From contig CAWFXD010000001.1 of the NCBI GenBank assembly GCA_963819695.1, positions 1,488,001 to 1,552,000 of the forward strand: a DNA stretch of 64,000 bases, given 5' to 3'. The notes beneath the pieces are model-generated. The model was not told the DNA's origin. It saw only the letters and a list, made by a program, of their open reading frames with translations, and searched no databases. A program made the translations under genes and the position numbers. Positions 55,554 to 64,000 of the stretch are shown in pieces (position 1 is the stretch's first letter; each line of letters starts with the position of its first letter). The stretch is from DASZIT01 sp963819695. Lineage in GTDB: Bacteria; Actinomycetota; Acidimicrobiia; Acidimicrobiales; RAAP-2.

Positions 55554-56825
55554 TCAGCCGACGGTCGAGTCGGAAAAGGTGGCGTAGTCCCCGTCGCCGT
55601 TGATGACCATGCAGAAGCCGGCGGATGAGCACGATACCGAGGTTCCGATTCCGGTGTAGTTGGTGGCCGCCGGGATGGCTCTGATGGGTGCCGCCCAGCT
55701 GGTCCCGTCCCAGGTGACGATGGAGCCGTTGGCGTCGGCCGCCATGCAGTACGTCATCTGCGGGCAGGAGATCGAATCGAGGGTCCCACCGGGATCGACG
55801 GATTGCGCCGGCGACCAGGTCGCAGAGCCGTTCCGGTAGGAGACGTCGGAACCGTTGACGATGACACACAGGGTCGAGGTCGGGCAGGAGATGGCGGTGG
55901 GATCGCCGTTGATCGAGGTGGAGGCCGAAGAACCGGGCAAGGTGGTGGACCAGGGCGCGGCCTCCTCCGACCAGGTCCGGCCACTCCAATCCAGCACCGC
56001 GGTGCCGACCACTGCGGTGCAGGCCGACGGGGTGGCACAGGAGACGCCCACCCGGCCGGTGGCGTAGATGGCCGACGTTCCGCCGGGGCCGGTTCCAAAG
56101 GCCTGGGGCGCCAGCCACGATCCGTTCTCCCAGGCGTAGGCGTTCCCGGTGTTGTCGACGATGGTGCAGAACTTGCTCGAGGTGCACGACACCGCCGCGT
56201 ACCGCGAACCGGCGTGGCCGGTCCCCGGATCAGCGGAGTTGGCCGCCAGCCGCGGTGCCGGCTTCAGCGGGACCGGGGTGATCCAGTTGGTCCCGTCCCC
56301 GTTGGAGACGAAGCCGGACCCATCGACGATGGCGCAGAACGGCCCGCCGATGCAGGTGATGGCCGGCATGATCGGTGACGGCGCGGACCCGTTCGACCCG
56401 GCGGCCGGGGGTGGGAAGTAGACGGACGGATTGGACCAGGCCTGACCGTCCCACGATTGGGTCTGGCCGGCGCCGACGGTCCCGGACGCGTCACTCTGGT
56501 TGGCTCCGCCGCCGGCGGCGATGCAGAAGGTGTCGGAGATGCACGATACCGAGGTGAACCCGCCCCCCGGTGGGAGGGTGGCCAGGGGGACCGACCAACC
56601 GGGGGCCGGGACGATCGTGGTCGGCAATGCGGTGGTGGGCGGCGCCGTGGTGGCGGGAGGCAGGGTGGTCGTGGTGGTGGCGGCTGGGGCGGTGTCCCGG
56701 CTGATGGGCAGTTGGAGCCCGACCGGTCGGGTCAACGCCGCCGGGGAGCTGGAGGGGCCACAGGCGGACGCGGCCAGCACCAGGGCCCCCGTCGCAAGCA
56801 ACGCGACAATCCGGCTCTGGCGCAC
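55554..56825 (-). CDS. Secreted lipoprotein with seven SC-x5-C repeats
   Basis: A 423-residue exported protein. A signal peptide ends in the lipobox LAASAC (lipidated Cys22), followed by a Thr/Pro-rich linker (about 45-75). Then come seven units of about 50 residues, each with a core SVSC/AISC, five residues, a second Cys, and a Val/Asp-Gly-Trp pattern (SCISDTFC, TCIGGPFC, SCTSSKFC, SCATPSAC, SCPTSTLC, SCPQMTYC, SCSSAGFC). Seven repeats fit a beta-propeller whose blades are each held by a disulfide. The ligand is unknown. The start is GTG at 56825. Such repeats occur in many surface proteins of actinobacteria. Confidence 0.8.
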   Translation of the reverse strand: MRQSRIVALLATGALVLAASACGPSSSPAALTRPVGLQLPISRDTAPAATTTTTLPPATTAPPTTALPTTIVPAPGWSVPLATLPPGGGFTSVSCISDTFCIAAGGGANQSDASGTVGAGQTQSWDGQAWSNPSVYFPPPAAGSNGSAPSPIMPAITCIGGPFCAIVDGSGFVSNGDGTNWITPVPLKPAPRLAANSADPGTGHAGSRYAAVSCTSSKFCTIVDNTGNAYAWENGSWLAPQAFGTGPGGTSAIYATGRVGVSCATPSACTAVVGTAVLDWSGRTWSEEAAPWSTTLPGSSASTSINGDPTAISCPTSTLCVIVNGSDVSYRNGSATWSPAQSVDPGGTLDSISCPQMTYCMAADANGSIVTWDGTSWAAPIRAIPAATNYTGIGTSVSCSSAGFCMVINGDGDYATFSDSTVG

Positions 56826-56837
56826 CCCTCCCCCTCA

Positions 56838-56873
56838 CTGACCGGCGAATACGGCCTGACCGGCGAATACGGC
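56838..56873. repeat. Tandem 18-base repeat upstream of the lipoprotein gene
   Basis: CTGACCGGCGAATACGGC occurs at 56838-56855 and again at 56856-56873, just before the lipoprotein start on the minus strand, in the 156-base gap after DUF1015. It could be a regulator site or slippage. Confidence 0.7.
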
Positions 56874-56981
56874 CGGCGACGGCACCGGGCGATCGGCGGC
56901 CGGTGGGCAAGGTTAGCGACCGGCCCTCCGGGAACCAAGTCGCCTACGGCAGGCTGCGCCCGGCCGTCTCGGGCCCCCCGA

Positions 56982-58181
56982 TCAGGTCGAAAGCGGCCGG
57001 AAGACCATGCCGGTCCGCGGCTTGGGGTGGAAGTAGGTGGTCTTCGGAGGCATCCGCTTGTTGGCGTGCGCCCATTCGGAGATCTGCCCGACCGTGGCCG
57101 GGCGAAGGAGGACAACCGCCTGGGCTCGATCCGAGGTGATGGCCTCGGCGGCGTCTTGCCAGCTGTAGGAGAACTCGAGCTCGTGATCGGGAAGCTCGGC
57201 GATGACCAGGGCAACCATCGAGGAGTCGAGCTCGGCCCCGGCGGCTTCGGGGGTCCCGTCCTTCGGGGAAAGCAGCCATGCCCCCGACGCCATCACCAGG
57301 GCCAGGGCTTGGGACTCGCCCAACGCCGTCAACGTCCGTCGGGACAGTTCGCCAACTTTGGTGACGTTGAACCACGACGAGAAGGCATCGACCAGATCGA
57401 TGCCCTCCGGGAGTCCGGACAGCAACCGATGGGCAGGCCCGACTTCGAGTTGGTCCTCGCTGAGCTCGACTACCAGCGCCATGATCAGGTCCGCTCCCGG
57501 AAGTGTCTCGTTCCCCTCGGCCAGCTCCCGGCGGTAGGTGAGGGCGGTCTCGAAGCGATGGTGCCCGTCAGCGACGACCACCGGGGAGGAACCGACCGCC
57601 TTGCTGACGGCGTCGATGCAGGCCTGGTCCTCGATCACCCATAGCTGGTGGACGACCCCGTCGTCATCGGTGGCCGTCATCTGGGCCGGACCCGACATGG
57701 CCGAGGCGAAGGTGTCGGTCAGTCCCGAGGTCAGCGACAGCCCCCAGATCGGGGACAGGTTCATCCGGGTGGCCCGCAACAGGTCGAGCCGGTCGCTCTT
57801 CGGCTTGGGCAGGGTCTGCTCGTGGGGAAGGATCTCGCCCACGCTGCCTTCGTCGATGGCCAGGGCTCCGATGATCCCGTTGGTCGAGCGACCGGAGGGG
57901 GAGGTCATCCGGTAGGCGTAGAAGCTCGGCTCGGGGTCGGCCACCAGGGTGCCCGCCTGTTGCCAGAAATCGAGCATGGCCCGGGCGTTGGCGTATTGAT
58001 CCAGTCCGGCGCGGTGGTCGGGCTCGGGGAGTTCGACCCGCACCGCATTGGCACTGTGCCGGCCGGCCAGGCGCTTTCGCTCGGGTGGTTCGATGACGTC
58101 GTAGGGCGGGGCGATCACCATGTTCATGTCGACCTTGGGGGTGTCGTAACGGAGGCCGACGAAGGGTTCGAATCTGGGCAT
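56982..58181 (-). CDS. DUF1015 family protein
   Basis: A 399-residue member of the DUF1015 family, widespread and of unknown function. Conserved parts are IAPPYDVI near the N-terminus, VRVELPEPD, FYAYRM, GDVHE-like HEQTLPKPKSDRLDLLRATRMNLSPIWGLS and the family's DGHHRFETAL motif near residue 206. Its likely cytoplasmic, soluble nature and the DGHHR motif suggest an enzyme. No experimentally named gene is known to me. It heads a minus-strand run that continues into the lipoprotein and crotonase genes. Confidence 0.85.
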   Translation of the reverse strand: MPRFEPFVGLRYDTPKVDMNMVIAPPYDVIEPPERKRLAGRHSANAVRVELPEPDHRAGLDQYANARAMLDFWQQAGTLVADPEPSFYAYRMTSPSGRSTNGIIGALAIDEGSVGEILPHEQTLPKPKSDRLDLLRATRMNLSPIWGLSLTSGLTDTFASAMSGPAQMTATDDDGVVHQLWVIEDQACIDAVSKAVGSSPVVVADGHHRFETALTYRRELAEGNETLPGADLIMALVVELSEDQLEVGPAHRLLSGLPEGIDLVDAFSSWFNVTKVGELSRRTLTALGESQALALVMASGAWLLSPKDGTPEAAGAELDSSMVALVIAELPDHELEFSYSWQDAAEAITSDRAQAVVLLRPATVGQISEWAHANKRMPPKTTYFHPKPRTGMVFRPLST

Positions 58182-58296
58182 GACCCACTGCGTAGCACAG
58201 GCGCCGAGGGCATTTGAAACGATCCGGGCCGGACGGTACCGACGGTTCGCAACGCCTGCCGGTTGAGGGAGTTCGAGTCGAGCCCGGACCCGCGGA

Positions 58297-59016
58297 TCAG
58301 ACTTCTTGGGCGATCAACCCGGCCAGCGCCGCCGCCCCGGCCGGCTGGAGGTGGACCTGGTCGGCAGTGAACCACTCCGGATGGGGCGAAGAGAGGGAGA
58401 ACCAGTCGGCCAACACCGCCACCCCGGGATACCGGGCCACCCCCGCGGCCAGGGTGGCGTTGTCCGATTGTTCCCACGATCGGGGGACGTCGACGTTCAC
58501 GAAGACCACCCGTTTCGCCCCGGCCGCCGCCTGCATCATGGCGTCGATGTCCCCCGAGGTGACGGTGCCGTTGGTCCCGAGCTCCACCACCAGCACACTT
58601 CCGAGGGTGCCGGCGGCCCGGTCGGCCTGGACCACTCCGATCCCGGTCTCGAACTGCCGGCTGACCAGACCGTCGACGGCGATGCCCGGGATATCAGCCT
58701 CGAGGTTCGGCTGCATGTCGATCAGTATCGAATCGCCGACGGCGGTGACCGGTCCGGACACCGGGGTCGGGTTGGTGGTCGTCGAGGTGGCGGGTGCGGT
58801 GGTGGGCACCGCCCCGGTGGTCGGCGGAGGGTCCGAGGGCAGCGCGGGGTCGGCGGTGCCGGCGGCGTGGACGGCGTTGCCGGGGGCGGACGGTGCCGAC
58901 GAGGTCCTGGTCCCCGACCGGTTGGCGATCGCCAGTCCCGACAGCCCGACGAGCACGGCCAGCAGGACGGCAATGACGACCCGATCAAATCGATTGAACC
59001 CGGCCATGGCGTTCAT
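58297..59016 (-). CDS. Membrane-anchored SGNH-hydrolase-like protein
   Basis: A 239-residue protein with one N-terminal membrane segment (about residues 8-26), a Thr/Pro-rich linker, and an extracytoplasmic SGNH-type domain. The nucleophile block is AVGDSILID, the third block is ELGTNGTV, and the closing Asp-His block is ADQVHLQPAGA. This fold is the same one found after acyltransferase-3 domains that modify cell-surface glycans; a role in removing or adding acetyl groups outside the cell is likely but unproven. The start is ambiguous between 59016 and 59007; both overlap the end of the MFS gene. Confidence 0.75.
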   Translation of the reverse strand: MNAMAGFNRFDRVVIAVLLAVLVGLSGLAIANRSGTRTSSAPSAPGNAVHAAGTADPALPSDPPPTTGAVPTTAPATSTTTNPTPVSGPVTAVGDSILIDMQPNLEADIPGIAVDGLVSRQFETGIGVVQADRAAGTLGSVLVVELGTNGTVTSGDIDAMMQAAAGAKRVVFVNVDVPRSWEQSDNATLAAGVARYPGVAVLADWFSLSSPHPEWFTADQVHLQPAGAAALAGLIAQEV

Positions 59017-60265
59017 TCTTGCCGCGCCGGGCCTCGGGCAAGCGGTCATCCGGGCGCCGCCCCCGCAGCCGGAGCCCCTGGGTGACCAACCAGAGGGCCA
59101 GGGCGGTGCCGCTGTAGGCCGCGCCCAAAACGACCTCTCCGGTCCACCCGCTGCCCGAATAGACGACCCCGGCGGTGGAGGACCCGATCGCACCTCCGAC
59201 GAAATAGCAGACCATGTACCCGGTATTGATCCGGGAACGGGCGTTCGGGTCGATGGCGAAGATCAGTTGCTGATTCTGGATGTGCACCGACTGGATGCCG
59301 AGATCGGCGACGATGATCCCGGCGATCAGTGCCCAGAGCTGACGGCCGCCGAGGAACAGGAGTCCGAACGACGCGGCGGTCAGCGCCAGGGCCGCCCCGG
59401 TGACCAGCCGCTCGTGACCGCGGTCGGCCAGCCGGCCGCTCAGCGAGGCCATCAGGGCTCCGCTGACCCCCAGCAGGCCGAACAGGCCGATGACCGCCTC
59501 GCTGTAGTCGTACGGGGATCTGGAGAGCAGGAAGGCCAAACTGGTCCACAGCACCCCGAAGGCGGCGAACAGGAGGCCTCCGAACGTCGATCGCAGCCGG
59601 AGGACCGGCTCGGTGCGCATCAGGTGCACCGCCGATCCCAGCAGTTCCCGGTAGTCGAGATGGAGGCGGGCGTCCTCGCCCGGCAGGGTCCGGGCCAGGA
59701 TGGCGACCAGGGCGAGGACCAGGGCCCCACCCACTACGTAGACCGCTCGCCATCCCGCGGCCTGGGCGATCAGGCCCGAGAACGTCCGGGCCAGCAGGAC
59801 GCCGATCAGCAGGCCGCTCATGATGGTGCCCACCACCTGCCCGCGGTTCATGTCGTCGGCGAGATGGGCCCCGAACGGCACCAGGATCTGGGCGGCGACC
59901 GAGCACACCCCGGCCACCGCCGCGGCCGCGATCAGCACACTGAGGGTTGGGGCGACCGCCGCCACGAACAGGGCGGCGGCGGAAACCACCAGGATGCCGG
60001 GGACCAGCCGTCGACGGACCAACATGTCGCCCAACGGCACCAACAGCGCCAGCCCCAGGCCGTAGCCGACCTGGGACCCGGTGACGATCAGGGCGGTGGC
60101 TCCCGACGAGGCGTGAAAGCTGCGGGCGATGGTGGGGAGGAGGGGCTGGGCGTAGTACAGGTTGGCCACCGCGATCCCGGTGGCGGCGGCGAACACCAGG
60201 ACCATCCCCGGGGTCATCACCTTGGGGATGGGGACGGAATCGGGGCCGGCATCGTGCTCGCTCAA
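58985..60265 (-). CDS. MFS transporter (Bcr/efflux-like)
   Basis: A 426-residue, 12-segment major facilitator. Characteristic features are the TM1 NLYYAQPLLPTIARSFHASSG, the loop DMLVRRRLVPG between TM2 and TM3 and LADRGHERLVTG in the second half, resembling AraJ/YgaY-type exporters. The substrate is unknown. The TTG at 60265 is proposed because a -10 TACACT ends eight bases upstream; an ATG at 60214 is the alternative. The same frame is open far upstream but only as a shadow of the plus-strand genes. It overlaps the SGNH gene by about 30 bases, so both may be expressed together. Confidence 0.85.
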   Translation of the reverse strand: MSEHDAGPDSVPIPKVMTPGMVLVFAAATGIAVANLYYAQPLLPTIARSFHASSGATALIVTGSQVGYGLGLALLVPLGDMLVRRRLVPGILVVSAAALFVAAVAPTLSVLIAAAAVAGVCSVAAQILVPFGAHLADDMNRGQVVGTIMSGLLIGVLLARTFSGLIAQAAGWRAVYVVGGALVLALVAILARTLPGEDARLHLDYRELLGSAVHLMRTEPVLRLRSTFGGLLFAAFGVLWTSLAFLLSRSPYDYSEAVIGLFGLLGVSGALMASLSGRLADRGHERLVTGAALALTAASFGLLFLGGRQLWALIAGIIVADLGIQSVHIQNQQLIFAIDPNARSRINTGYMVCYFVGGAIGSSTAGVVYSGSGWTGEVVLGAAYSGTALALWLVTQGLRLRGRRPDDRLPEARRGKNERHGRVQSI

Positions 60266-60273
60266 GAACCTGG

Positions 60274-60279
60274 AGTGTA
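60274..60279 (-). promoter_or_regulatory. Leaderless -10 element of the MFS gene
   Basis: The minus strand reads TACACT eight bases before the TTG proposed as the start at 60265. Confidence 0.4.
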
Positions 60280-60415
60280 GGGGGGCGCCCCCGGTGACCT
60301 TCCAGGATGCCGTCCCGGCCCCGAGCGCCGGCGGCGGTCGGCGAGCGCCGACCTCTCCGGTGGCGGGGGACGGCAAACGTAGACTGGGCGCGGTCGAGGG
60401 ACGGAGGGTCCAGCC

Positions 60416-61103
60416 GTGGGTGACGAGGGGGCGAAGGTTGGCGACCCGCCGGTCGAAGGCGATCTCCCTCCGGAGGAAGAGGCAAGTCTCGACCGGGTTC
60501 TCACCGCCCCGAATCTGATCACCCTGGTTCGGCTGGCCTGCATCCCCATCTTCATCTGGCTTCTGTTCGGAGCCCACCGGCAGACGGCGGCGGCCATTCT
60601 CCTGGCCTGCCTGGGGGCCACCGACTGGATCGACGGTTTCGTGGCCCGGCGCTTCCACCAGGTGTCCACCCTGGGCAAGGTGCTCGATCCGGTGGCCGAC
60701 CGGGTGCTGGTGGCCACCGCGGTGATCACCATCATCATCGACGGGGCGGTTCCGATCTGGTTCGGCGCGGTCACCCTGGCCCGGGAAGCGCTGGTGTCGC
60801 TGGCGGTGCTGCTGCTGGCCTCGCTCGGGGCCCGGCGAATCGACGTGTTGTGGGTCGGAAAAGCAGGTACCTTCGCCCTCATGTTCTCCTATCCGGCGTT
60901 CCTGCTCGGCCACGGCACCGCCGGCATGGCAGATGCCGATCCGCGACATCGCCTGGGTGACCGGGGTCATCGGTCTGGTCCTAGCCTGGATCGCCGCCGG
61001 TTCGTACGTGCCGGTGGCCCGTGCGGCGCTGGCCGAAGGACGTTCGGGCAAAGCCGACGGCGCCGGCGGGGACGGCCCACAGGCCGAGGGGGTCGGGCCG
61101 TGA
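60416..61103 (+). pseudogene. pgsA: CDP-alcohol phosphatidyltransferase (PgsA-like), single frameshift
   Basis: An integral membrane enzyme that attaches an alcohol head group such as glycerol 3-phosphate to CDP-diacylglycerol, in phospholipid synthesis. The CDP-binding signature is complete: DWIDGFVARRFHQVSTLGKVLDPVAD (D-x2-D-G-x2-A-R-x8-G-x3-D-x3-D). Four or so membrane segments are seen. At GG 60928-60929 one extra base interrupts the frame; the correct C-terminus (MPIRDIAWVTGVIGLVLAW, then a soluble tail) reads in another frame to the stop at 61101-61103. GGAGGG precedes the GTG at 60416. The stop overlaps the next gene (GTGA). Confidence 0.82.
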
Positions 61104-63587
61104 AGGCGGTGATCATGGCCGGCGGCGAGGGGACCCGATTGCGGCCGCTGACCTCCAACCAGCCCAAGCCGATGTTGCCGATGGCCAACATCCCGATGAT
61201 GGAGCACGTGGTCAACTTGCTCCGTCGCCACGGGTACGAGGACATCGTGGTGACGGTGGCGTTCATGGCCAATGCCATCCGCACCTATTTCGGGGATGGA
61301 TCCGAGTTCGGGGTCCGGATGGTCTATGCCACCGAGACCACCCCGTTGGGCACGGCCGGCTCGGTGCGGAACGCCCGCGACGAGTTGGATGAACGCTTTC
61401 TGGTGATCTCCGGGGACGTGCTCACCGACATCGACCTGACCGAAGTGGTGGCCTTTCACGAGAAGCGGGGGGCGCTGGCCACCCTGGCCCTGAAGGCGGT
61501 GGAGAATCCGCTCGAATTCGGCATCGTGATCACCCGGGAGGACGGCTCGGTGGAGCGGTTCCTCGAGAAGCCGACCTGGGGCCAGGTGTTCAGCGACACC
61601 ATCAACACCGGGATCTACGTGCTCGAACCGGAGATCTTCGACTTCATCCCCGACGGCCGGCCGGTGGACTTCTCGGGTGAGTCGTTCCCCGCCGTCCTGG
61701 GCGCCGGAAGACCACTCTACGGCTTCGTGGCCGACGGTTACTGGGAGGACGTGGGCACCCTGGAGGCCTATCTGAAGGCCCACCAGGACATTCTCGATCA
61801 ACGGGTGCAGGTCGACATCGCCGGGTTCGAGCTCCGGCCCCGGGTCTGGTTGGGCAAAGGGTCCCTCATCGACCCCACCGTCAACATCGTCGGTCCGGCC
61901 ATCATCGGGGACAACTGCGTGGTGGGACCCGGAGTCAAGCTGGGGGAGTACTGCAGCCTGGCGCGGAACGTGCGCATCGGCGACAACGCCGCCCTCCAGC
62001 GCTCGGTGGTCCACGAGAACTCCTACCTGGGCTCGTCGGTCCGGGTGGACGGGAGCGTGCTGGGGCGAGCGTGCGATCTGCGTTCCGGCGCCCGGTGCGA
62101 GGAGGGAGTCGTCCTCGGCGAGCACTGTTTCGTCGGGCGCGCAGGCCGAGCTCAAGGCCGGCGTCATGGTCTACCCGTTCAAGACGGTCGAAGCCGGAGC
62201 CATCGTCAACTCGTCCATCGTCTGGGAGTCGCGGGGGGCCCGGTCGCTGTTCGGCCGGGACGGCGTCCAGGGTCTGGCCAACGTCGACATCAGCGCCGAG
62301 CTGGCGGTCCGGCTGTCGATGGCCTGGGCGTCAACCCTCGAGAAGGGGGCCACCGTCACCACCTCCCGGGACACCAGCCGGGCCGCCCGGGTCCTGAAGC
62401 GGGCCATCATGGTCGGTTGCAATTCCGCCGGGGTCAACGTCGATGACCTGGAGGCGGCCACCGTCCCCGTCACCCGGTTCCAGGTCGCCTCCTCCTCCAG
62501 CCTGGCCGGTATCACCGTCCGGCTGACCCCCGACGATCCCGAGTCGGTGGTGATCCGGTTCTTCGACGAGCGGGGCATCGACATCGACGAGTCGGCCCAA
62601 CGGAAGATCGAACGGCTCTACTACCGGGAGGATTTCCGCCGGGCCCTGGCCCGGGAGATCGGGGACATCGGCTTTCCGACCCGGGCCGTCGAGTACTACA
62701 CCGCCGCCCTCATCGATTCCGTCGACCTCGGTCCCTCCCGGGACGCGAACCTCAAGCTGGTCCTCGACTACTCGTTCGGGACCGCCAGCTTCGTCATGCC
62801 CAACCTGCTTTCCAAGCTGGAAGCCGACGTGTTGGTGGTGAACCCGTATGCCAATACGGCCGGGGCCACCACCTTCGACCGGCGAGCCAGCGCCGCTCGG
62901 GTGGCCGACCTGGTGAAGGCGTCCGGGGCCCACCTGGGGGCGGTGCTGGATCCCGGCGGCGAACAGGTCACCATCGTGGACGACGAGGGCAACGTCCTGT
63001 CTGACGACGAGGCCGTGCTGGTGATGCTGACCCTGGTGACCGACGCCCAGCCCGGCGCCCGGGTGGCGCTGCCGGTGGTGGTGAGCCGGGCGGCGGAGGA
63101 GATCTGCCGGCGCACGGACACCGAGATCGTCTGGACCAAGCTGGCCACGTCCCACCTCATGGAGGTGGCCAGCACCCAGGACGTGATCCTCGGGGCCAGC
63201 GAGCACGCCGGGTTCATCTTCCCGGGCTTCATGCCGGCCTTCGACGCCGCCGCCACCCTGGTGAACCTGTTGGCCCTGGTCACCCGCACCGGGCAGCCGT
63301 TGTCCAAGCTGGTCGGAGGACTGCCCCGGGTCCACATCTCCCACCAGTCGGTGCACACCCCGTGGGAGCAGAAGGGCACGGTGATGCGCACGCTGGTGGA
63401 GGGGGCCGAGGGCCGGGACCTCATGCTGCTCGATGGGGTGAAGGTGCTGGAGCCCGATGGCTGGGCGCTGGTCATCCCCGATCCGGAAGAGCCGCTGACC
63501 CATGTCTGGGCCGAGGCGGCCAGCGACGCCCAGGCCGGGGCCCGGGCTCAGGAGTACGCCGTCCGGATCCGCCAACTGATGCGGTAG
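61100..63587 (+). pseudogene. Sugar-phosphate nucleotidyltransferase fused to a degenerate phosphomutase domain, single frameshift
   Basis: The N-terminal 240 residues are a nucleotidyltransferase (MAGGEGTRLRPLTSNQPKPM), likely mannose- or glucose-1-phosphate type. Left-handed-helix repeats follow (about 250-340). At GGG 62135-62137 one extra base shifts the frame; the continuation (AQAELKAGVMVYPFKTVEAG) and a phosphoglucomutase/phosphomannomutase-like domain read to the stop at 63585-63587. That domain has lost the catalytic TASHNP serine (the place reads ITVRLTPDDPES) and the metal loop D-x-D-x-D (LDPGGEQVTI). It may serve structure or regulation. The GTG at 61100 overlaps the pgsA stop. 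Together they may supply activated sugar for the cell surface. Confidence 0.82.
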
Positions 63588-63652
63588 GGCCCAGGTCGCC
63601 GGACCGATCCCCGACCCCGCCGGCGCCCACCGCGCCTCTGCTTCCCGTCGGG

Positions 63653-63658
63653 TATCGT
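63653..63658 (+). promoter_or_regulatory. Leaderless -10 element of gcvH
   Basis: TATCGT ends eight bases before the gcvH ATG at 63667 with no Shine-Dalgarno between. Confidence 0.45.
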
Positions 63659-63666
63659 CCGCATCT

Positions 63667-64000
63667 ATGAACGTGCCCGACGACCTCCGCTATTCATCCG
63701 ATCATGAGTGGATCCGCTCGGAAGGGGACCGGGTGAGGGTGGGGATCACCGACTATGCCCAGGACGCCCTGGGAGACGTGGTCTTCGTCGAGCTTCCCGC
63801 CGAAGGGTCCACCGTCACCGCCGGCGGGCCGCTGGGCGAGGTGGAATCCACCAAGTCGGTGTCCGAGGTCTATGCACCGGTGGCCGGTGAGGTGGTGTCC
63901 GTGAACCATGGGTTGACCGAGGCCCCCGAGCAGCTGAACCAGGACCCGTACGGCGACGGGTGGATCTGCGAGATCGTTCCCGCCGACCCCTCCTCGGTCG
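63667..64000 (+). CDS. gcvH: Glycine cleavage system H protein (partial, cut by the window end)
   Basis: The lipoyl carrier that shuttles the aminomethyl group between the P and T proteins of glycine cleavage. The visible 111 residues include YSSDHEWI, GITDYAQDALGDVVFVELP, the lipoylation site Lys63 in EVESTKSVSEVYAP, and NQDPYGDGWICEI. About 15 more residues are expected beyond the edge. The -10 element before it suggests independent expression from the sugar gene upstream. Confidence 0.95.
   Translation, partial: MNVPDDLRYSSDHEWIRSEGDRVRVGITDYAQDALGDVVFVELPAEGSTVTAGGPLGEVESTKSVSEVYAPVAGEVVSVNHGLTEAPEQLNQDPYGDGWICEIVPADPSSV

Noticed and set aside
58182..58200. A leaderless -10 before the DUF1015 gene
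   Set aside because: The hexamer at the right distance reads TACGCA, lacking the final T.
60266..62167. The MFS reading frame remains open on the minus strand far upstream of 60265
   Set aside because: The upstream part lies antisense to pgsA and the nucleotidyltransferase and shows no MFS sequence.

Overview
The window is one stretch of a high-GC actinobacterial chromosome. The 16S gene, the gene order mihF-gmk-rpoZ-coaBC-metK-priA-def-fmt, an mIHF protein, F420-type oxidoreductase and ferredoxin-dependent 2-oxoacid oxidoreductase genes, and many leaderless promoters all fit an uncultured or little-studied member of the class Acidimicrobiia. That placement is inferred from gene content and general 16S appearance; no alignment was run.

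Layout. 1-4178 (minus): 5-oxoprolinase genes pxpA and a fused pxpBC, then an aldehyde dehydrogenase. 4216-16716 (plus): a long housekeeping run of mihF, gmk, rpoZ, coaBC, metK, priA, def, fmt, rpe, ribD, ribBA, ribH, hisG and a cold-shock-like protein. 17076-19214 (minus): an MFS transporter and a DUF1844 protein. 19416-25449 (plus): infC-rpmI-rplT, a SpoU/TrmH methyltransferase, pheS-pheT. 25492-26826 (minus): folD and a small unknown gene. 27149-28288: a DUF222/HNH protein. 28473-38755 (plus): a complete, translationally coupled arginine cluster argCJBDFRGH with an ArgR-like operator in front, then a DipZ-like thiol-disulfide protein. 38820-45678: one rRNA operon (16S-23S-5S) with its promoter, processing stems and terminator. 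45725-53053 (plus): a methyltransferase, a TPR protein with a disordered basic head, class I aldolase, and 2-oxoacid:ferredoxin oxidoreductase korAB. 53092-60265 (minus): LLM oxidoreductase, small dimeric-barrel protein, crotonase, a repeat lipoprotein, DUF1015, an SGNH protein and an MFS transporter. 60416-64000 (plus): pgsA, a fused sugar nucleotidyltransferase/phosphomutase-like gene, and the start of gcvH.

The most striking feature is the 23S rRNA gene. It carries two related group I introns, at the positions equivalent to E. coli 1923 and 1931, separated by an exon of only about 8 bases. The first encodes a LAGLIDADG endonuclease whose reading frame runs through conserved ribozyme core elements. 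The second has no endonuclease and, if spliced at the expected U, would end in A rather than the near-universal G.

Two sequence-wide observations matter for any user. About ten genes have a TAnnnT -10 hexamer ending 6-8 bases before the start codon, the arrangement of leaderless transcripts. Seven genes carry single-base frameshifts (eight in all), six at or beside short homopolymer runs; in all but the cold-shock-like gene the second frame restores a complete family sequence. Residual sequencing error is more likely than gene decay.
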